A program made the translations under genes and the position numbers. A model generated the notes under the pieces. That model saw nothing but the letters and a program-made list of their open reading frames with translations, searched no databases and had not been told where the DNA came from. A stretch of DNA of 64,000 nucleotides from Aquariibacter albus. GTDB taxonomy: Bacteria; Pseudomonadota; Gammaproteobacteria; Burkholderiales; Burkholderiaceae_C. The stretch spans positions 172,643-236,642 of the forward strand of contig NZ_JACIVI010000002.1 of the NCBI RefSeq assembly GCF_014145335.1, given 5' to 3'. Numbering within the stretch: the stretch's first letter is position 1; each line of letters opens with the position of its first letter. Positions 9,848 through 18,738 of the stretch are shown in pieces.

Positions 9848-10825
9848 TCAGCGCGCCGCGGCGATCTGGTCGGCCTTGGCCAGCAGGGCCTCGGCCATGC
9901 GGATGGAGGCGATGTCGATCAGGCGGCCGTCGAGCGAGACGGCGCCCTTGCCCTCCCGGGCCGCCTGGGCCATGGCGTCGAGGATGCGGCGGGCCTTGGT
10001 GACTTCGGCGTCCGAGGGCGTGAACACCTGGTTGGCCAGCTCGATCTGCGAGGGGTGGATGGCCCACTTGCCCTCGTAGCCCAGCACGGCGCAGCGGTTG
10101 GCGGCGCTGAGGTAGCCGTCCGGGTCGCTGAAGTCGCCGAAGGGGCCGTCGATGGGGCGCAGGCCGTAGGCGCGGCAGGCCACCATCATGCGGGTCTGGG
10201 CGGCATGCCAGGGGTCGGTCCAGAAGGCCTGGCGCTGGCCGTCGGCATCCTTGTCGCTGAGCACCACGCTGTCCTTGTTCACGCCGCCGATCACGGTGGT
10301 GCGGGCGCGGGTGGAGGCGGCGTAGTCGGCCACGCCGAAGCTCATGGCCTCCAGGCGCTTGCTGGCCTGGGCGATGGCCTCGACATTGGCCATGCCCAGG
10401 GCGGTCTCGATCAGCACCTCGAAGCCGATGCGCTTGGTCCGCTTCTTCGAGTTCTCCAGCTGCGTGACCATCATGTCCAGCGCATACACGTCCTGCGGCA
10501 CGCCGACCTTGGGGATCAGGATCATGTCCAGGCGCGGGCAGGCTTCGACGATGTCGACCACGTCGCGCACCATGTAGTGCGTGTCCAGGCCGTTGATGCG
10601 GACCATCATCGTCTTGCTGCCCCAGTCGATGTCGTTGAGGGCCTCGACGATGTTCTTGCGGGCCTGCTCCTTGTCGTCGGGCGCGACGGCGTCCTCGCAG
10701 TCGAGGAAGACGATGTCGGCCGCGCTCCTGGCGGCTTTCTCGAACATGCTGGGGTTGGAGCCGGGCACGGCGAGCTCGGAACGGTGCAGGCGCGGGGTGG
10801 CTTGTTCAACGGCGTAGAAGCTCAT
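9848..10825 (-). CDS. mclA: L-malyl-CoA/beta-methylmalyl-CoA lyase
   Basis: A 325-residue HpcH/HpaI-citrate lyase family enzyme closely resembling Methylobacterium MclA throughout. Examples are the N-terminal TPRLHRSELAVPGSNP, the metal-site text FLDCEDAVAPDDKEQARKN, GFEVLIETALGMANVEAIA and the C-terminal EGKWAIHPSQIELANQVF. It cleaves L-malyl-CoA to acetyl-CoA and glyoxylate, the last step of the serine cycle. The length matches the family. It is the final gene of the operon, 90 bp after ppc on the minus strand, with GGAGGAGA before its ATG and a strong terminator after it. Confidence 0.95.
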   Translation of the reverse strand: MSFYAVEQATPRLHRSELAVPGSNPSMFEKAARSAADIVFLDCEDAVAPDDKEQARKNIVEALNDIDWGSKTMMVRINGLDTHYMVRDVVDIVEACPRLDMILIPKVGVPQDVYALDMMVTQLENSKKRTKRIGFEVLIETALGMANVEAIAQASKRLEAMSFGVADYAASTRARTTVIGGVNKDSVVLSDKDADGQRQAFWTDPWHAAQTRMMVACRAYGLRPIDGPFGDFSDPDGYLSAANRCAVLGYEGKWAIHPSQIELANQVFTPSDAEVTKARRILDAMAQAAREGKGAVSLDGRLIDIASIRMAEALLAKADQIAAAR

Positions 10826-10915
10826 GGGTCGGGTCTCCTCCGGGGTGGCCGGCTGGGGGTGGGGTCCGGGGTCGGACCGGGTGGTCGAAAGCGGATGGCG
10901 GCAGCGGCCCGGGGC

Positions 10916-13654
10916 TCAGCCCGTGGCGCCCAGGCCGGCGGAGGCGCAGTTGATGGACAGCAGCAGGGCATGGCGCACGTCCTCGGCGCCGCTGGCGCGC
11001 CAGGCGCGCAGCAGCTGCACCTGCTCCAGGCTGACCTGGTTCATGGTCCTGAGGCGACGGGCCAGGCGGCGGCGGTATTGCGGGAAGCGCTGGGCCAGCA
11101 CGGGATCGCCGGAGATCGTGCAGACCATCTCGCGGGTGAGGGCATGCTCGGCCGCGATGGCGCCGAAGATGGGTTCGCGGATCTCGGCGTCCTCGCACAG
11201 GCCGGCGAACGCGCGTGCGATGTCCAGGTCGACCATCAGCAGGGTCTTCTCGACCTCGTCCATCACCAGGCGGAACAGCCGCGATTCCTGGAACATGCGC
11301 TGCAGCAGCTCCAGGCCGCGGGCCTTGCGCACGTCGAGGAAGGCCTTGATGCCGCTCCCCACGCCGTACCAGCCGGTCAACATGTGGCGGTTCTGCGCCC
11401 AGGCGAAGACCCAGGGGATGGCACGCAGGTCGGCCAGCGTCCTGGCCTGCGTGCGGCGTGCGGGCCGGGAGCCCAGGTTCAGCAGGGCCAGCTCCTCCAG
11501 CGGGCTGGCCGCCTGCAGATAGGCCAGCATGCTGGGCGATTCCATCAGGCGGCGGTAGGCCGTCCAGGAGGTGCCCGACAGGGCTTCCAGGGCCTCGTCG
11601 TATTCATGCCGCGGGATCAGCGCGGTCTCGCGCTCGGACTTGAGCATGTGCTCGATGACCGAGGCGCTCAGCAGCTCGACCTGGTAGGCCGCCGTGCCCT
11701 TGTTGGCGTACTTCAGCGAGACGACTTCGCCCTGCTCGGTGATGCGGAACTGGCCACGGATGGAGCCGGCCGGTGCCGCGGCGATGGCGCGACCCGTCGG
11801 CGCGCCACCGCGGCTGACCGAGCCGCCCCGGCCATGGAAGAAGGCGATCGCCACGCCCAGCTCGGACCCCAGCCGGGTGAGCTGGGCCTGGGCCTTGGAC
11901 AGCTCCCAGTTGGCGGCCAGGTAGCCGCCGTCCTTGTTCGAGTCGCTGTAGCCGACCATCACCTCCTGCACATTGCCCTGGCGGCGCAGGCTGCGCTGCA
12001 CCAGGGGCACGGCGATCAGTTCCTTGAGGATGGCCGAGGCGCCGCGCAGGTCGGGGATGGTCTCCAGCAGCGGCACGATGGGCAGGGTGCAGGCCTCCAC
12101 CGCCAGCGCGTCGGCGAAGAGGCCGGCTTCCTTGGCCAGCAGGTAGACGCCCAGCACATCGGCCGCGCTGTGGGTCATGCTGAGGATCAGCGCCCCGAAG
12201 GCCTCGCGGTCGATCTGCATGCGCATCTCGCCGATGGTGCGGAAGGTGGCCAGGGTCTCGGCGGCCTCGGCCGACAGCTCGGGGTAGTCGTAGGGCTGGG
12301 CCCGCGGGCTGCCCAGCTCGGCCAGCAGCCAGGCCTTCCAGGCCGGGCTCTCGATCGGCGGCGGCTCCTCGCCGCGCAGGCTGCGGTACATCTCCCCCAG
12401 GGTGGCGTTGATGCGGATCGTGTTCTCCCGCACGTCCAGCCGCAGGGTGCTGAAGCGGAAGATGCTGACCTCGCGCCACATCGGCTTGATGAGCGACTGC
12501 GCGAGGCGCGCCGCGCCAGCCTCCACCAGCGCGGCCTGCACCAGATCCAGGTCGACCAGCATCTGGTCGGCATGCTGGTAGCCGCCCGCGGTGGTGGCGG
12601 GCTCCTGCTCCTCGCTGCGGGCCAGGGTGACGTCCAGCCGGGCCAGCATCACGGCCAGGTACTGGCGGCAGAGCTCGCCCGGGTTGCGGGCGGCGATCTG
12701 CGCCCCGTCGGGGATCTGGTCCAGGGCGGCCTGCACCGCACGCTTGAAGGCGGCGGGGAAGTCCAGCGCGTGCTCGGCGATGCTGAGGTTGCGGATCAGC
12801 TCGACGATGCGGCTGCGGTAGCGCCGCAGGCAGGCCACGCGGTTCTGCCACAGGGTGCGGCGGGTGACCTCGCTGGTCACGTAGGGGTTGCCGTCGCGGT
12901 CGCCGCCCACCCAGGAGCCGAAGGTGAAGAAGGGCGGCAGCTCCAGCGGGGCCTCCTCCGGGAACTGGCGTGCGAAGGCCGCCTCGACCTTCGCGTAGAG
13001 CGCCGGCACCGTGTCGAACAGGTTCTCGTTGAAGAAGTAGAGGCCCCAGTTGACCTCCTGCTCCACCGTGGGCTTCTCCAGCTTCAGCTCGCCGGTCAGC
13101 CAGAGCAGTTCGATCTCGTCGCTGATCGCGCGCAGCAGCTCCTCGCGCTCGCGCTCGGTCCAGCGCGGCGACTCCAGGTCGACCAGGCGCAGGTAGATGC
13201 GGCGGTGCCGCTCCAGCACGGTGATGCGCTTGGACTCGGTCGGGTGGGCGGTGATGACCGGCCGGATCTTGATGCTGGCCAGGGCCTCACGGATCTCGCC
13301 GGCCGGGATGCCACCGGCCGCCGCGCTGCCGATCACGTGCGCGAAGGTGCCGAGCAGCTGTGCGTAGCCGCGCTCACGCTCGACATTGCGGCGCCGCCGC
13401 ATGTCGCGGTTCTGCTCGGCGATGGCCAGCAGCTGGAACCACATGGCCTGGGCCTGGATGGTGCGGGCCAGCAGACGCGGGCTCAGGCCCTCGCCGGACA
13501 GGCCCTCGCGGCGCAGCAGGGCCGCGACCTCGGGCTCGTGCCGGTCCAGTACGCCCAGCATGGCTTCGCGCAGCAGGTCGGCGCGGGAGAAGCCGTCGTT
13601 GGCCCCTTCCTCGGAGACGAGCTCCGCAGCTTCGGCGGTGATGACTGGGCTCAT
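10916..13654 (-). CDS. ppc: Phosphoenolpyruvate carboxylase (serine-cycle type)
   Basis: A 912-residue PEP carboxylase. Visible active-site motifs are the catalytic histidine loop VITAHPTESKR near residue 155, the GGDRDGNPYVT loop, GYSDSNKDGGYLAANWEL, and the glycine-rich FFHGRGGSVSRGGAPTGRAI. It makes oxaloacetate from PEP and bicarbonate, replenishing the C4 arm of the serine cycle. The reading GYSDSNKDGG, where E. coli-type enzymes have GYSDSAKDAG, is a difference I note by eye. The serine-cycle isoenzyme of Methylobacterium is known to be insensitive to the usual allosteric effectors; whether this one is cannot be read here. The start at 13654 gives MSPVITAEA; the frame stays open further upstream across mtkB, but that is not used. 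Confidence 0.95.
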   Translation of the reverse strand: MSPVITAEAAELVSEEGANDGFSRADLLREAMLGVLDRHEPEVAALLRREGLSGEGLSPRLLARTIQAQAMWFQLLAIAEQNRDMRRRRNVERERGYAQLLGTFAHVIGSAAAGGIPAGEIREALASIKIRPVITAHPTESKRITVLERHRRIYLRLVDLESPRWTEREREELLRAISDEIELLWLTGELKLEKPTVEQEVNWGLYFFNENLFDTVPALYAKVEAAFARQFPEEAPLELPPFFTFGSWVGGDRDGNPYVTSEVTRRTLWQNRVACLRRYRSRIVELIRNLSIAEHALDFPAAFKRAVQAALDQIPDGAQIAARNPGELCRQYLAVMLARLDVTLARSEEQEPATTAGGYQHADQMLVDLDLVQAALVEAGAARLAQSLIKPMWREVSIFRFSTLRLDVRENTIRINATLGEMYRSLRGEEPPPIESPAWKAWLLAELGSPRAQPYDYPELSAEAAETLATFRTIGEMRMQIDREAFGALILSMTHSAADVLGVYLLAKEAGLFADALAVEACTLPIVPLLETIPDLRGASAILKELIAVPLVQRSLRRQGNVQEVMVGYSDSNKDGGYLAANWELSKAQAQLTRLGSELGVAIAFFHGRGGSVSRGGAPTGRAIAAAPAGSIRGQFRITEQGEVVSLKYANKGTAAYQVELLSASVIEHMLKSERETALIPRHEYDEALEALSGTSWTAYRRLMESPSMLAYLQAASPLEELALLNLGSRPARRTQARTLADLRAIPWVFAWAQNRHMLTGWYGVGSGIKAFLDVRKARGLELLQRMFQESRLFRLVMDEVEKTLLMVDLDIARAFAGLCEDAEIREPIFGAIAAEHALTREMVCTISGDPVLAQRFPQYRRRLARRLRTMNQVSLEQVQLLRAWRASGAEDVRHALLLSINCASAGLGATG

Positions 13655-13797
13655 GGTGGCTCCCGCAGGTGGACGGACCGGTTCGGTGGGCCGCCCCCGC
13701 AGGGGCGGCCGGACGCCGACCGCGGGGCTGGGCACCGCGGTCGCTTCAGGATCGAGGCAGGAGGCGCGCGGCCCGCCGGGCCGCGCGCCTCGGGGGC

Positions 13798-14688
13798 TTA
13801 CAGCACGCGCGACAAGGCCAGGGCGACGGTCTCGCCGAGCTGTGCGGCGCTGGGCGCCACATGCAGGCCGTAGGAGGCCATGATCTCGGCCTTCTCGGCC
13901 GCGGTGTCGCCAGCGGCCGAGACGATGGCGCCGGCATGGCCCATGCGGCGGCCCTTGGGCGCGGTCAGGCCGGCCACGTAGCCGACCACCGGCTTGCTCA
14001 TGTGGGCCTGGACCCAGGCCGAGGCCTCGGCCTCCTGCGGGCCGCCGATCTCGCCGATCATGATCACGGCCTTGGTCTCCGGGTCCTGCTCGAAGCGTTC
14101 GAGGTGATCCAGGAAGGAGGAGCCGTTGATCGGATCGCCGCCGATGCCCACGCTGGTCGTCACGCCGATGCCCAGGGCCTTCATCTGCGCCGCGGCCTCG
14201 TAGCCCAGGGTGCCCGAGCGCGAGACGATGCCGACGTTGCCGCGCTGGTAGATGTGGCTCGGCATGATGCCCAGCATGGCCTTGCCCGCGCTGATGATGC
14301 CGGCGCAGTTGGGGCCGACGATGGTCGTGCGCTGGTCCTTGGGATAGCGGCGCAGGTAGCGCTTGACGCGCATCATGTCCTGGGCCGGGATGCCGTCGGT
14401 GATGATGCAGACCAGCTTGAGGCCGGCGTCGGCCGCCTCCATCAGCGCATCGGCGGCGTAGGGCGGCGGCACGAAGGCCAGGCTGGCTTCGGCGCCGGTC
14501 GCATGCACCGCGTCCTTGACGGTGTTGAAGACCGGGCGGTCCAGATGCTTCTGGCCGCCCTTGCCGGGCGTCACGCCGCCGACCACGTTCGTGCCGTAGG
14601 CGATCATCTCCTTGGCATGGAAGGTCGCCTTGTCGCCGGTGTAGCCCTGGACGATGACGCGGGTGGTTTCGTCGATGAGGATGCTCAT
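13798..14688 (-). CDS. mtkB: Malate-CoA ligase (malate thiokinase), alpha subunit
   Basis: A 296-residue homologue of the succinyl-CoA synthetase alpha subunit (SucD). It has the CoA-binding VQGYTGDKATFHAKEMIAYG, the NCAGII loop, and the phosphohistidine segment GRRMGHAGAIVSAAGDTA near residue 250. With MtkA it forms malyl-CoA from malate, CoA and ATP. The assignment to malate rather than succinate rests on its position between mtkA and ppc in a serine-cycle operon and on its close resemblance to Methylobacterium MtkB. It starts 14 bp after the mtkA stop, with an AGGAGAG ribosome site. Confidence 0.93.
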   Translation of the reverse strand: MSILIDETTRVIVQGYTGDKATFHAKEMIAYGTNVVGGVTPGKGGQKHLDRPVFNTVKDAVHATGAEASLAFVPPPYAADALMEAADAGLKLVCIITDGIPAQDMMRVKRYLRRYPKDQRTTIVGPNCAGIISAGKAMLGIMPSHIYQRGNVGIVSRSGTLGYEAAAQMKALGIGVTTSVGIGGDPINGSSFLDHLERFEQDPETKAVIMIGEIGGPQEAEASAWVQAHMSKPVVGYVAGLTAPKGRRMGHAGAIVSAAGDTAAEKAEIMASYGLHVAPSAAQLGETVALALSRVL

Positions 14689-14702
14689 GTTCTCTCTCCT
14701 GC

Positions 14703-15872
14703 TCAGGCGCTGAGTTCGCCACGGGCGGCGGCCACGGCCTTGTGGGCAGCACTCGCCAGGTCATCGGCCAGGATGATGGGCAGGCCGGAGTCGCGGACGA
14801 TCTTCATGCCCTCGTCCACATTGGTCCCGGCCAGGCGGACGATCAGCGGCACGCGCAGGCCCTTGGCGGCCTGCACCACGCCCTGGGCCACCCAGTCGCA
14901 GCGGTTGATGCCGGCGAAGATGTTGACCAGGATGGCCTTCACCCCCGGGTCCGAGAGGACGAGGTTGAAGGCCTGGCCGACGCGCTCGGGCGAGGCGCCG
15001 CCGCCGACGTCGAGGAAGTTCGCCGGCTCGCCGCCCGCGTACTTGATCATGTCCATGGTCGCCATGGCCAGGCCGGCGCCATTGATGATGCAGCCGATGT
15101 CGCCCTGCAGGCCGACATAGTTCAGGCCGTGCTTGCCGGCCTGGGCCTCGCGCGGGTCCTCCTCGGCCACGTCGCGCATCTCGGCGATCTGCGGGCGGCG
15201 GAAGAGGGCGTTGTCGTCGAAGCTCATCTTCGCGTCCAGCGCCAGCACGCGGTCGTCCTGGGTCACGACGAGCGGATTGATCTCGACCATGGTCGCGTCG
15301 AGGTCGCGGAAGGCGCGGTAGCAGCCGAGGATGGTGGTGACCGCCTGGCTGACCTGCTTGATGTTCAGGCCCAGGCCGAAGGCCAGCTCGCGGGCCTGGA
15401 AGGGCTGCAGGCCGACGGCCGGCTCGACCTCGATCTGCAGGATGGATTCGGGCTTGTCATGGGCGATCTCCTCGATCTCCATGCCGCCTTCGGCGGAGGC
15501 GATCACCCGCACCCGTTCGGCCTTGCGGTCGAGCACGAAGCCCAGGTAGATCTCGCGGACGAAGGCCGTGGCCTGTTCCACGTAGAGGCGGTTGACCACC
15601 TTGCCCTTGGGGCCCGTCTGGTTCGTCACCAGCGTCGCCCCCAGCATGGCCTTGGCGGCCGCGGCCACCTCGCCATAGGTGCGGCAGAGCTTCACGCCGC
15701 CCGCCTTGCCGCGGCCGCCGGAGTGGATCTGGGCCTTCACCGCCCAGTGCCAGCCGCCCAGTTCCGTGGCGACGTAGACCGCCTGGTCGGGGCTGTAGGC
15801 CACGCTGCCGCGCGGCACGGGCACGCCGAAGCCGGCAAGCAGCTCCTTGGCCTGGTACTCGTGGATGTCCAT
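14703..15872 (-). CDS. mtkA: Malate-CoA ligase (malate thiokinase), beta subunit
   Basis: A 389-residue ATP-grasp protein like the succinyl-CoA synthetase beta subunit. It begins [20 protein letters not shown]. It has the nucleotide-binding [25 protein letters not shown] with metal ligands, and [18 protein letters not shown] for subunit contact and phosphate transfer. It pairs with the next gene product to activate malate for cleavage by MclA. The start at 15872 follows a strong AGGAGATAT ribosome site and matches family N-termini; the frame reads open further upstream without merit. The 162 bp between fchA and this gene hold nothing I recognise. Confidence 0.93.
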   Translation of the reverse strand: MDIHEYQAKELLAGFGVPVPRGSVAYSPDQAVYVATELGGWHWAVKAQIHSGGRGKAGGVKLCRTYGEVAAAAKAMLGATLVTNQTGPKGKVVNRLYVEQATAFVREIYLGFVLDRKAERVRVIASAEGGMEIEEIAHDKPESILQIEVEPAVGLQPFQARELAFGLGLNIKQVSQAVTTILGCYRAFRDLDATMVEINPLVVTQDDRVLALDAKMSFDDNALFRRPQIAEMRDVAEEDPREAQAGKHGLNYVGLQGDIGCIINGAGLAMATMDMIKYAGGEPANFLDVGGGASPERVGQAFNLVLSDPGVKAILVNIFAGINRCDWVAQGVVQAAKGLRVPLIVRLAGTNVDEGMKIVRDSGLPIILADDLASAAHKAVAAARGELSA

Positions 15873-16034
15873 GGGATATCTCCTTCTCTCTTGCTTCCGA
15901 ATGCGTGGAACTCGGCGTGGTGGGCCGCCGCCAGGGCCCGGGCGGCGGATCGCGCCGCTCCGGGAGACCAAGAGTCGCTCGTGTGTCCGAGCTTGGAATC
16001 GTCTGGAAATCGCGCGGCCAGGCCGCGGTGGGAC

Positions 16035-16673
16035 TCAGCCCAGCTTGGCCTTGACCGTGTCGTGGACCTGCTCGGCGAGCGGCCCGCATTCATCGAGCAG
16101 GGCCTGCAGCTCGGCCAGCTTCGCGTCGGCGAAGGCGCGGTCCTTGAGCTGCGGGGCGTTGATGTGCACGTTCAGCGCCGCGCTGCGCAGCGCCGCCCAG
16201 GCGGCCAGCACGCCGACGCCGGCATCGCTGATCACGTTGAGGTTGCCGACCGCCGCGGCGCGGGCCGACAGGCGCACGACCTCGGCGCAGGCCTTGGCGC
16301 AGTCCAGCGGCACGACGGTCGCGCCCTTCAGGCCGGCCTGGATCGCGGCGCTGCGCGCGGCCTTCTCCTCGTCGCTGGCCTTGGGCAGCTTGTAGCTGGC
16401 CATCAGCGCGTCGAAGGCGGTCTTGTCGTCCTCGATCATGCGGGTCAGGCGGCTGCGCACGTCCTCGGAGGCGGCCAGCACGGCCTTCATCTCGTCTTCG
16501 ACGGCTTCGTAGTTCTTCTTGCCGACGGTCAGGTTGCAGACCATGGCGACCAGGGCTGCGCCCATGGCGCCCATCACGGCGGCGGCGCCCCCGCCGCCCG
16601 GGGTGGGCGCGGCGCTGGCGAGTTCGTCCAGGAAGGTCTGGACGGGCAGGGATTCGATGCGTTCGTTGCTCAT
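16035..16673 (-). CDS. fchA: Methenyltetrahydrofolate cyclohydrolase FchA
   Basis: A 212-residue member of the cyclodeaminase/cyclohydrolase family. It has the signature FLDELASAAPTPGGGGAAAVMGAMGAAL and a helical remainder. It converts methenyl- to 10-formyl-tetrahydrofolate, and works reversibly with MtdA and formate-THF ligase to pass C1 units from formate to methylene-THF. It is unrelated in fold to FolD, which does this step in most bacteria. Length is close to the Methylobacterium enzyme (208 residues). The start MSNERIESLP at 16673 is preferred over a 13-residue upstream extension because family members begin near here. Confidence 0.93.
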   Translation of the reverse strand: MSNERIESLPVQTFLDELASAAPTPGGGGAAAVMGAMGAALVAMVCNLTVGKKNYEAVEDEMKAVLAASEDVRSRLTRMIEDDKTAFDALMASYKLPKASDEEKAARSAAIQAGLKGATVVPLDCAKACAEVVRLSARAAAVGNLNVISDAGVGVLAAWAALRSAALNVHINAPQLKDRAFADAKLAELQALLDECGPLAEQVHDTVKAKLG

Positions 16674-16734
16674 GGCGGACAAGCCTCCGGCCGGGGTCGC
16701 GGATGCAGGCATCCGGACCGGCTGTTCATCAGTC

Positions 16735-16745
16735 GGGGGGGGGGG
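16735..16745. repeat. Run of 11 guanines between fchA and mtdA
   Basis: An uninterrupted G11 tract followed by AGGGG lies in the 115-bp gap between the fchA start and the mtdA stop. In the minus-strand transcript it is a C-run between two coupled C1-transfer genes. Such tracts slip easily, and the length may also be a sequencing or assembly artefact. Confidence 0.8.
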
Positions 16746-16788
16746 AGGGGCTGCGGCGGCAGGCCGCCGCAGCCCGGGCGGGCGGGGT

Positions 16789-17664
16789 TCAGCCCACCAT
16801 CGTCTTGGCGATCGCGAAGATCTCGTCGGCGTCGAGCACGAGATCGTTCTGCTCGAACATCCGGCCCACGCAGGCGCGGTGCAGGGCGATCTTCAGCGCG
16901 CCGAAGCCGAGCGCGCCGAAGACGATCTTGCCGTGGCGCTCGACCCCCTTGTCCATCATGTCGATGCCCTCGATGCCCAGCGGCGGCGTCGCGTTCGCGT
17001 CGGCCAGCAGTTCGAGCGTCGGGGAATCCTTCCACTGCGCCTCGCTCAGCAGCTGGGCGCTGGCCGCGCCGGCCGAGAAGACGATCTGCGCGCCCTCGAT
17101 GGCGGCACCGAAGCCGGCCGGGTCGCGGGCCACCACGGCCTTCACGCTCAGGCCGAAGCGGGTCTGGATGGCCTCGGCGGCGGCACCGCCCTTGGTGGCG
17201 TCGCGCGAGGTGATCGTGACCTCCGCGCCTTCGCGGGCCAGCATCACCGCGGCGCGCTGGCCGACCGGGCCGCTGCCGGCCAGCACCACGGCCTTCTTGC
17301 CGGCCAGGCTGCCGCCGCGCTTGGCCGCCGCATGGGCCAGCCAGGCCACGCCGGCCGCGGCGGTGGTGTTGGAGCCGTTGCTGTCGAGCATGACCGAGAC
17401 CCGGAAGCCGGCGAAGAACTTCTTGCGCACGGCCTTGAACAGGGCCTCGCCCTCGACCATGTTGCCGCCGCCGACGAAGATGGCGGTCAGCTTCTTGTCC
17501 TTGGGCGCGCGGGTGAAGATGGCCCCGTCGACCAGGCCGCCGACGTTGGCGGGGGTCACGCCGCCGTAGGCGGTGATGTGGTCGGCGCCACCGTCGTAGC
17601 CCACGACGTTGTCGAAGACCGAGGGCATCGGGTCGGTGTCGAACTGGTACAGCAGTTTCTTCAT
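16789..17664 (-). CDS. mtdA: NADP-dependent methylenetetrahydrofolate/methylene-H4MPT dehydrogenase MtdA
   Basis: A 291-residue MtdA. It starts MKKLLYQFDTDPMPSVFDNVVGYD, which contains the pterin-binding region. The NADP-binding motif AVVLAGSGPVGQRAAVMLAREGAEV is near residue 130, and the nearby SRDATK is where the NADP phosphate is usually held. It oxidises or reduces methylene-tetrahydrofolate with NADP(H), supplying methylene-THF for serine hydroxymethyltransferase. The start at 17664 is chosen over an upstream MPDSRRKS extension because known MtdA proteins begin at MKKLL and GGAGAAAGAGC precedes it. No glyA is present in the window, so serine hydroxymethyltransferase must be elsewhere. 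Confidence 0.95.
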   Translation of the reverse strand: MKKLLYQFDTDPMPSVFDNVVGYDGGADHITAYGGVTPANVGGLVDGAIFTRAPKDKKLTAIFVGGGNMVEGEALFKAVRKKFFAGFRVSVMLDSNGSNTTAAAGVAWLAHAAAKRGGSLAGKKAVVLAGSGPVGQRAAVMLAREGAEVTITSRDATKGGAAAEAIQTRFGLSVKAVVARDPAGFGAAIEGAQIVFSAGAASAQLLSEAQWKDSPTLELLADANATPPLGIEGIDMMDKGVERHGKIVFGALGFGALKIALHRACVGRMFEQNDLVLDADEIFAIAKTMVG

Positions 17665-17784
17665 GCTCTTTCTCCGGGAGTCGGGCAAGGGGTCTGCGAG
17701 ATCGCAGCCGCGAGTTTGCCCGCCGCGGAGCCCGAAGGCCCCGCGTTCACGCCCCCGCGGGGGCGTGGCCAGGGATGGGATCGC

Positions 17785-18738
17785 TCAGGTGACCAGGTGC
17801 TGCGGCGTGCCGGCGGCCCAGAGCTCGACGTTGTCGATCAGCTGGTCGGCCAGGAACTGCATCGCGCCGTCCGAGGCCCAGGCCACGTGCGGCGTCAGGA
17901 TGAAATTCGGGCGGCGGACGTCCAGCAGCGGATGGCCGTTGCGCGGGGGCTCCACCGTCAGCACGTCGAAGCCCGCCCCGGCGATCAGGCCTTCGTCCAG
18001 CGCGGTGATCAGCGCCGCTTCGTCGACCAGACCACCACGTGCGGTGTTGATCAATAGCGCGTTGCGCTTCATCTTGCGGAACTCCGCGAGGCCGATCAGG
18101 TTGCGCGTGCTGGGCGTCAGCGGGCAGTGCAGGCTGATGACGTCCGAGCGGGCCAGCACCTCGTCGAGCGGGGTGAACTCGACCCCCGGCATCTTGGGCG
18201 GCTCGTGGTCGGCGAACAGCACCTCCATGCCGAAGCCGCGCGCGATCTTGGCCGTGCCCTGGCCCAGGGCGCCTTCGCCGATGATGCCCAGCGTCGCGCC
18301 GTGCAGGTCGCCGATGTCGTGGGTGAAGAAGCAGAACTGGTCCGACTTCTGCCACACGCCCGCCTCCACATCCTGGCGGTAGGCCAGGATGTTCCGCCGC
18401 AGGGCCAGGATCAGCGCGAAGGCATGCTCCGGCACCGTGTGCACCGCGTAGTTGCGGATGTTGGCCACGGCGATGCCGCGGGCGCGGCAGGCCGGCACGT
18501 CGATCACGTCGTAGCCGGTGGCGGCCACGGCGATCATCTTGAGGTCGGGCAGCTGGGCCAGCACCTCCTCGCGCAGTGGCACCTTGTTGGTGATGGCCAC
18601 GGTGGCGCCCTTGAGGCGTTCGACGACCTGCTCCGGCGCGGTCTTGGCGTGTTCGACGTAGCGACCGCCGAAGGATGGCGTGCGGACCTTGGCCTTCAGC
18701 GAGGCGCGGTCCAGGAAGACGACGTGGTGGGCGCTCAT
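17785..18738 (-). CDS. hprA: Hydroxypyruvate reductase
   Basis: A 317-residue D-2-hydroxyacid dehydrogenase. It has the NAD-binding TLGIIGEGALGQGTAKIARGFG near residue 150. The catalytic Arg lies in NTARGGLVDEAAL, the Glu in the FDVLTVEPP segment, and the His in FILTPHVAWAS. It reduces hydroxypyruvate to D-glycerate in the serine cycle. The nucleotide loop reads GEGALGQG where many relatives have GxGxxGxA. It overlaps sgaA by 4 bp (ATGA), so the two are translationally coupled. GGGAGGAA lies before the start. Confidence 0.95.
   Translation of the reverse strand: MSAHHVVFLDRASLKAKVRTPSFGGRYVEHAKTAPEQVVERLKGATVAITNKVPLREEVLAQLPDLKMIAVAATGYDVIDVPACRARGIAVANIRNYAVHTVPEHAFALILALRRNILAYRQDVEAGVWQKSDQFCFFTHDIGDLHGATLGIIGEGALGQGTAKIARGFGMEVLFADHEPPKMPGVEFTPLDEVLARSDVISLHCPLTPSTRNLIGLAEFRKMKRNALLINTARGGLVDEAALITALDEGLIAGAGFDVLTVEPPRNGHPLLDVRRPNFILTPHVAWASDGAMQFLADQLIDNVELWAAGTPQHLVT

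Noticed and set aside
9728..13873. A 1381-codon open frame on the plus strand across mclA and ppc
   Set aside because: It is antisense to two clear enzymes, has His/Gly/Ala-rich low-complexity text and no domain; such long mirror frames are expected at this GC content.
13798..15872. Annotating the ATP-grasp and CoA-ligase pair as succinyl-CoA synthetase SucCD
   Set aside because: The pair lies between fchA and ppc-mclA in a serine-cycle operon and reads like MtkAB, so malate-CoA ligase is the better call.
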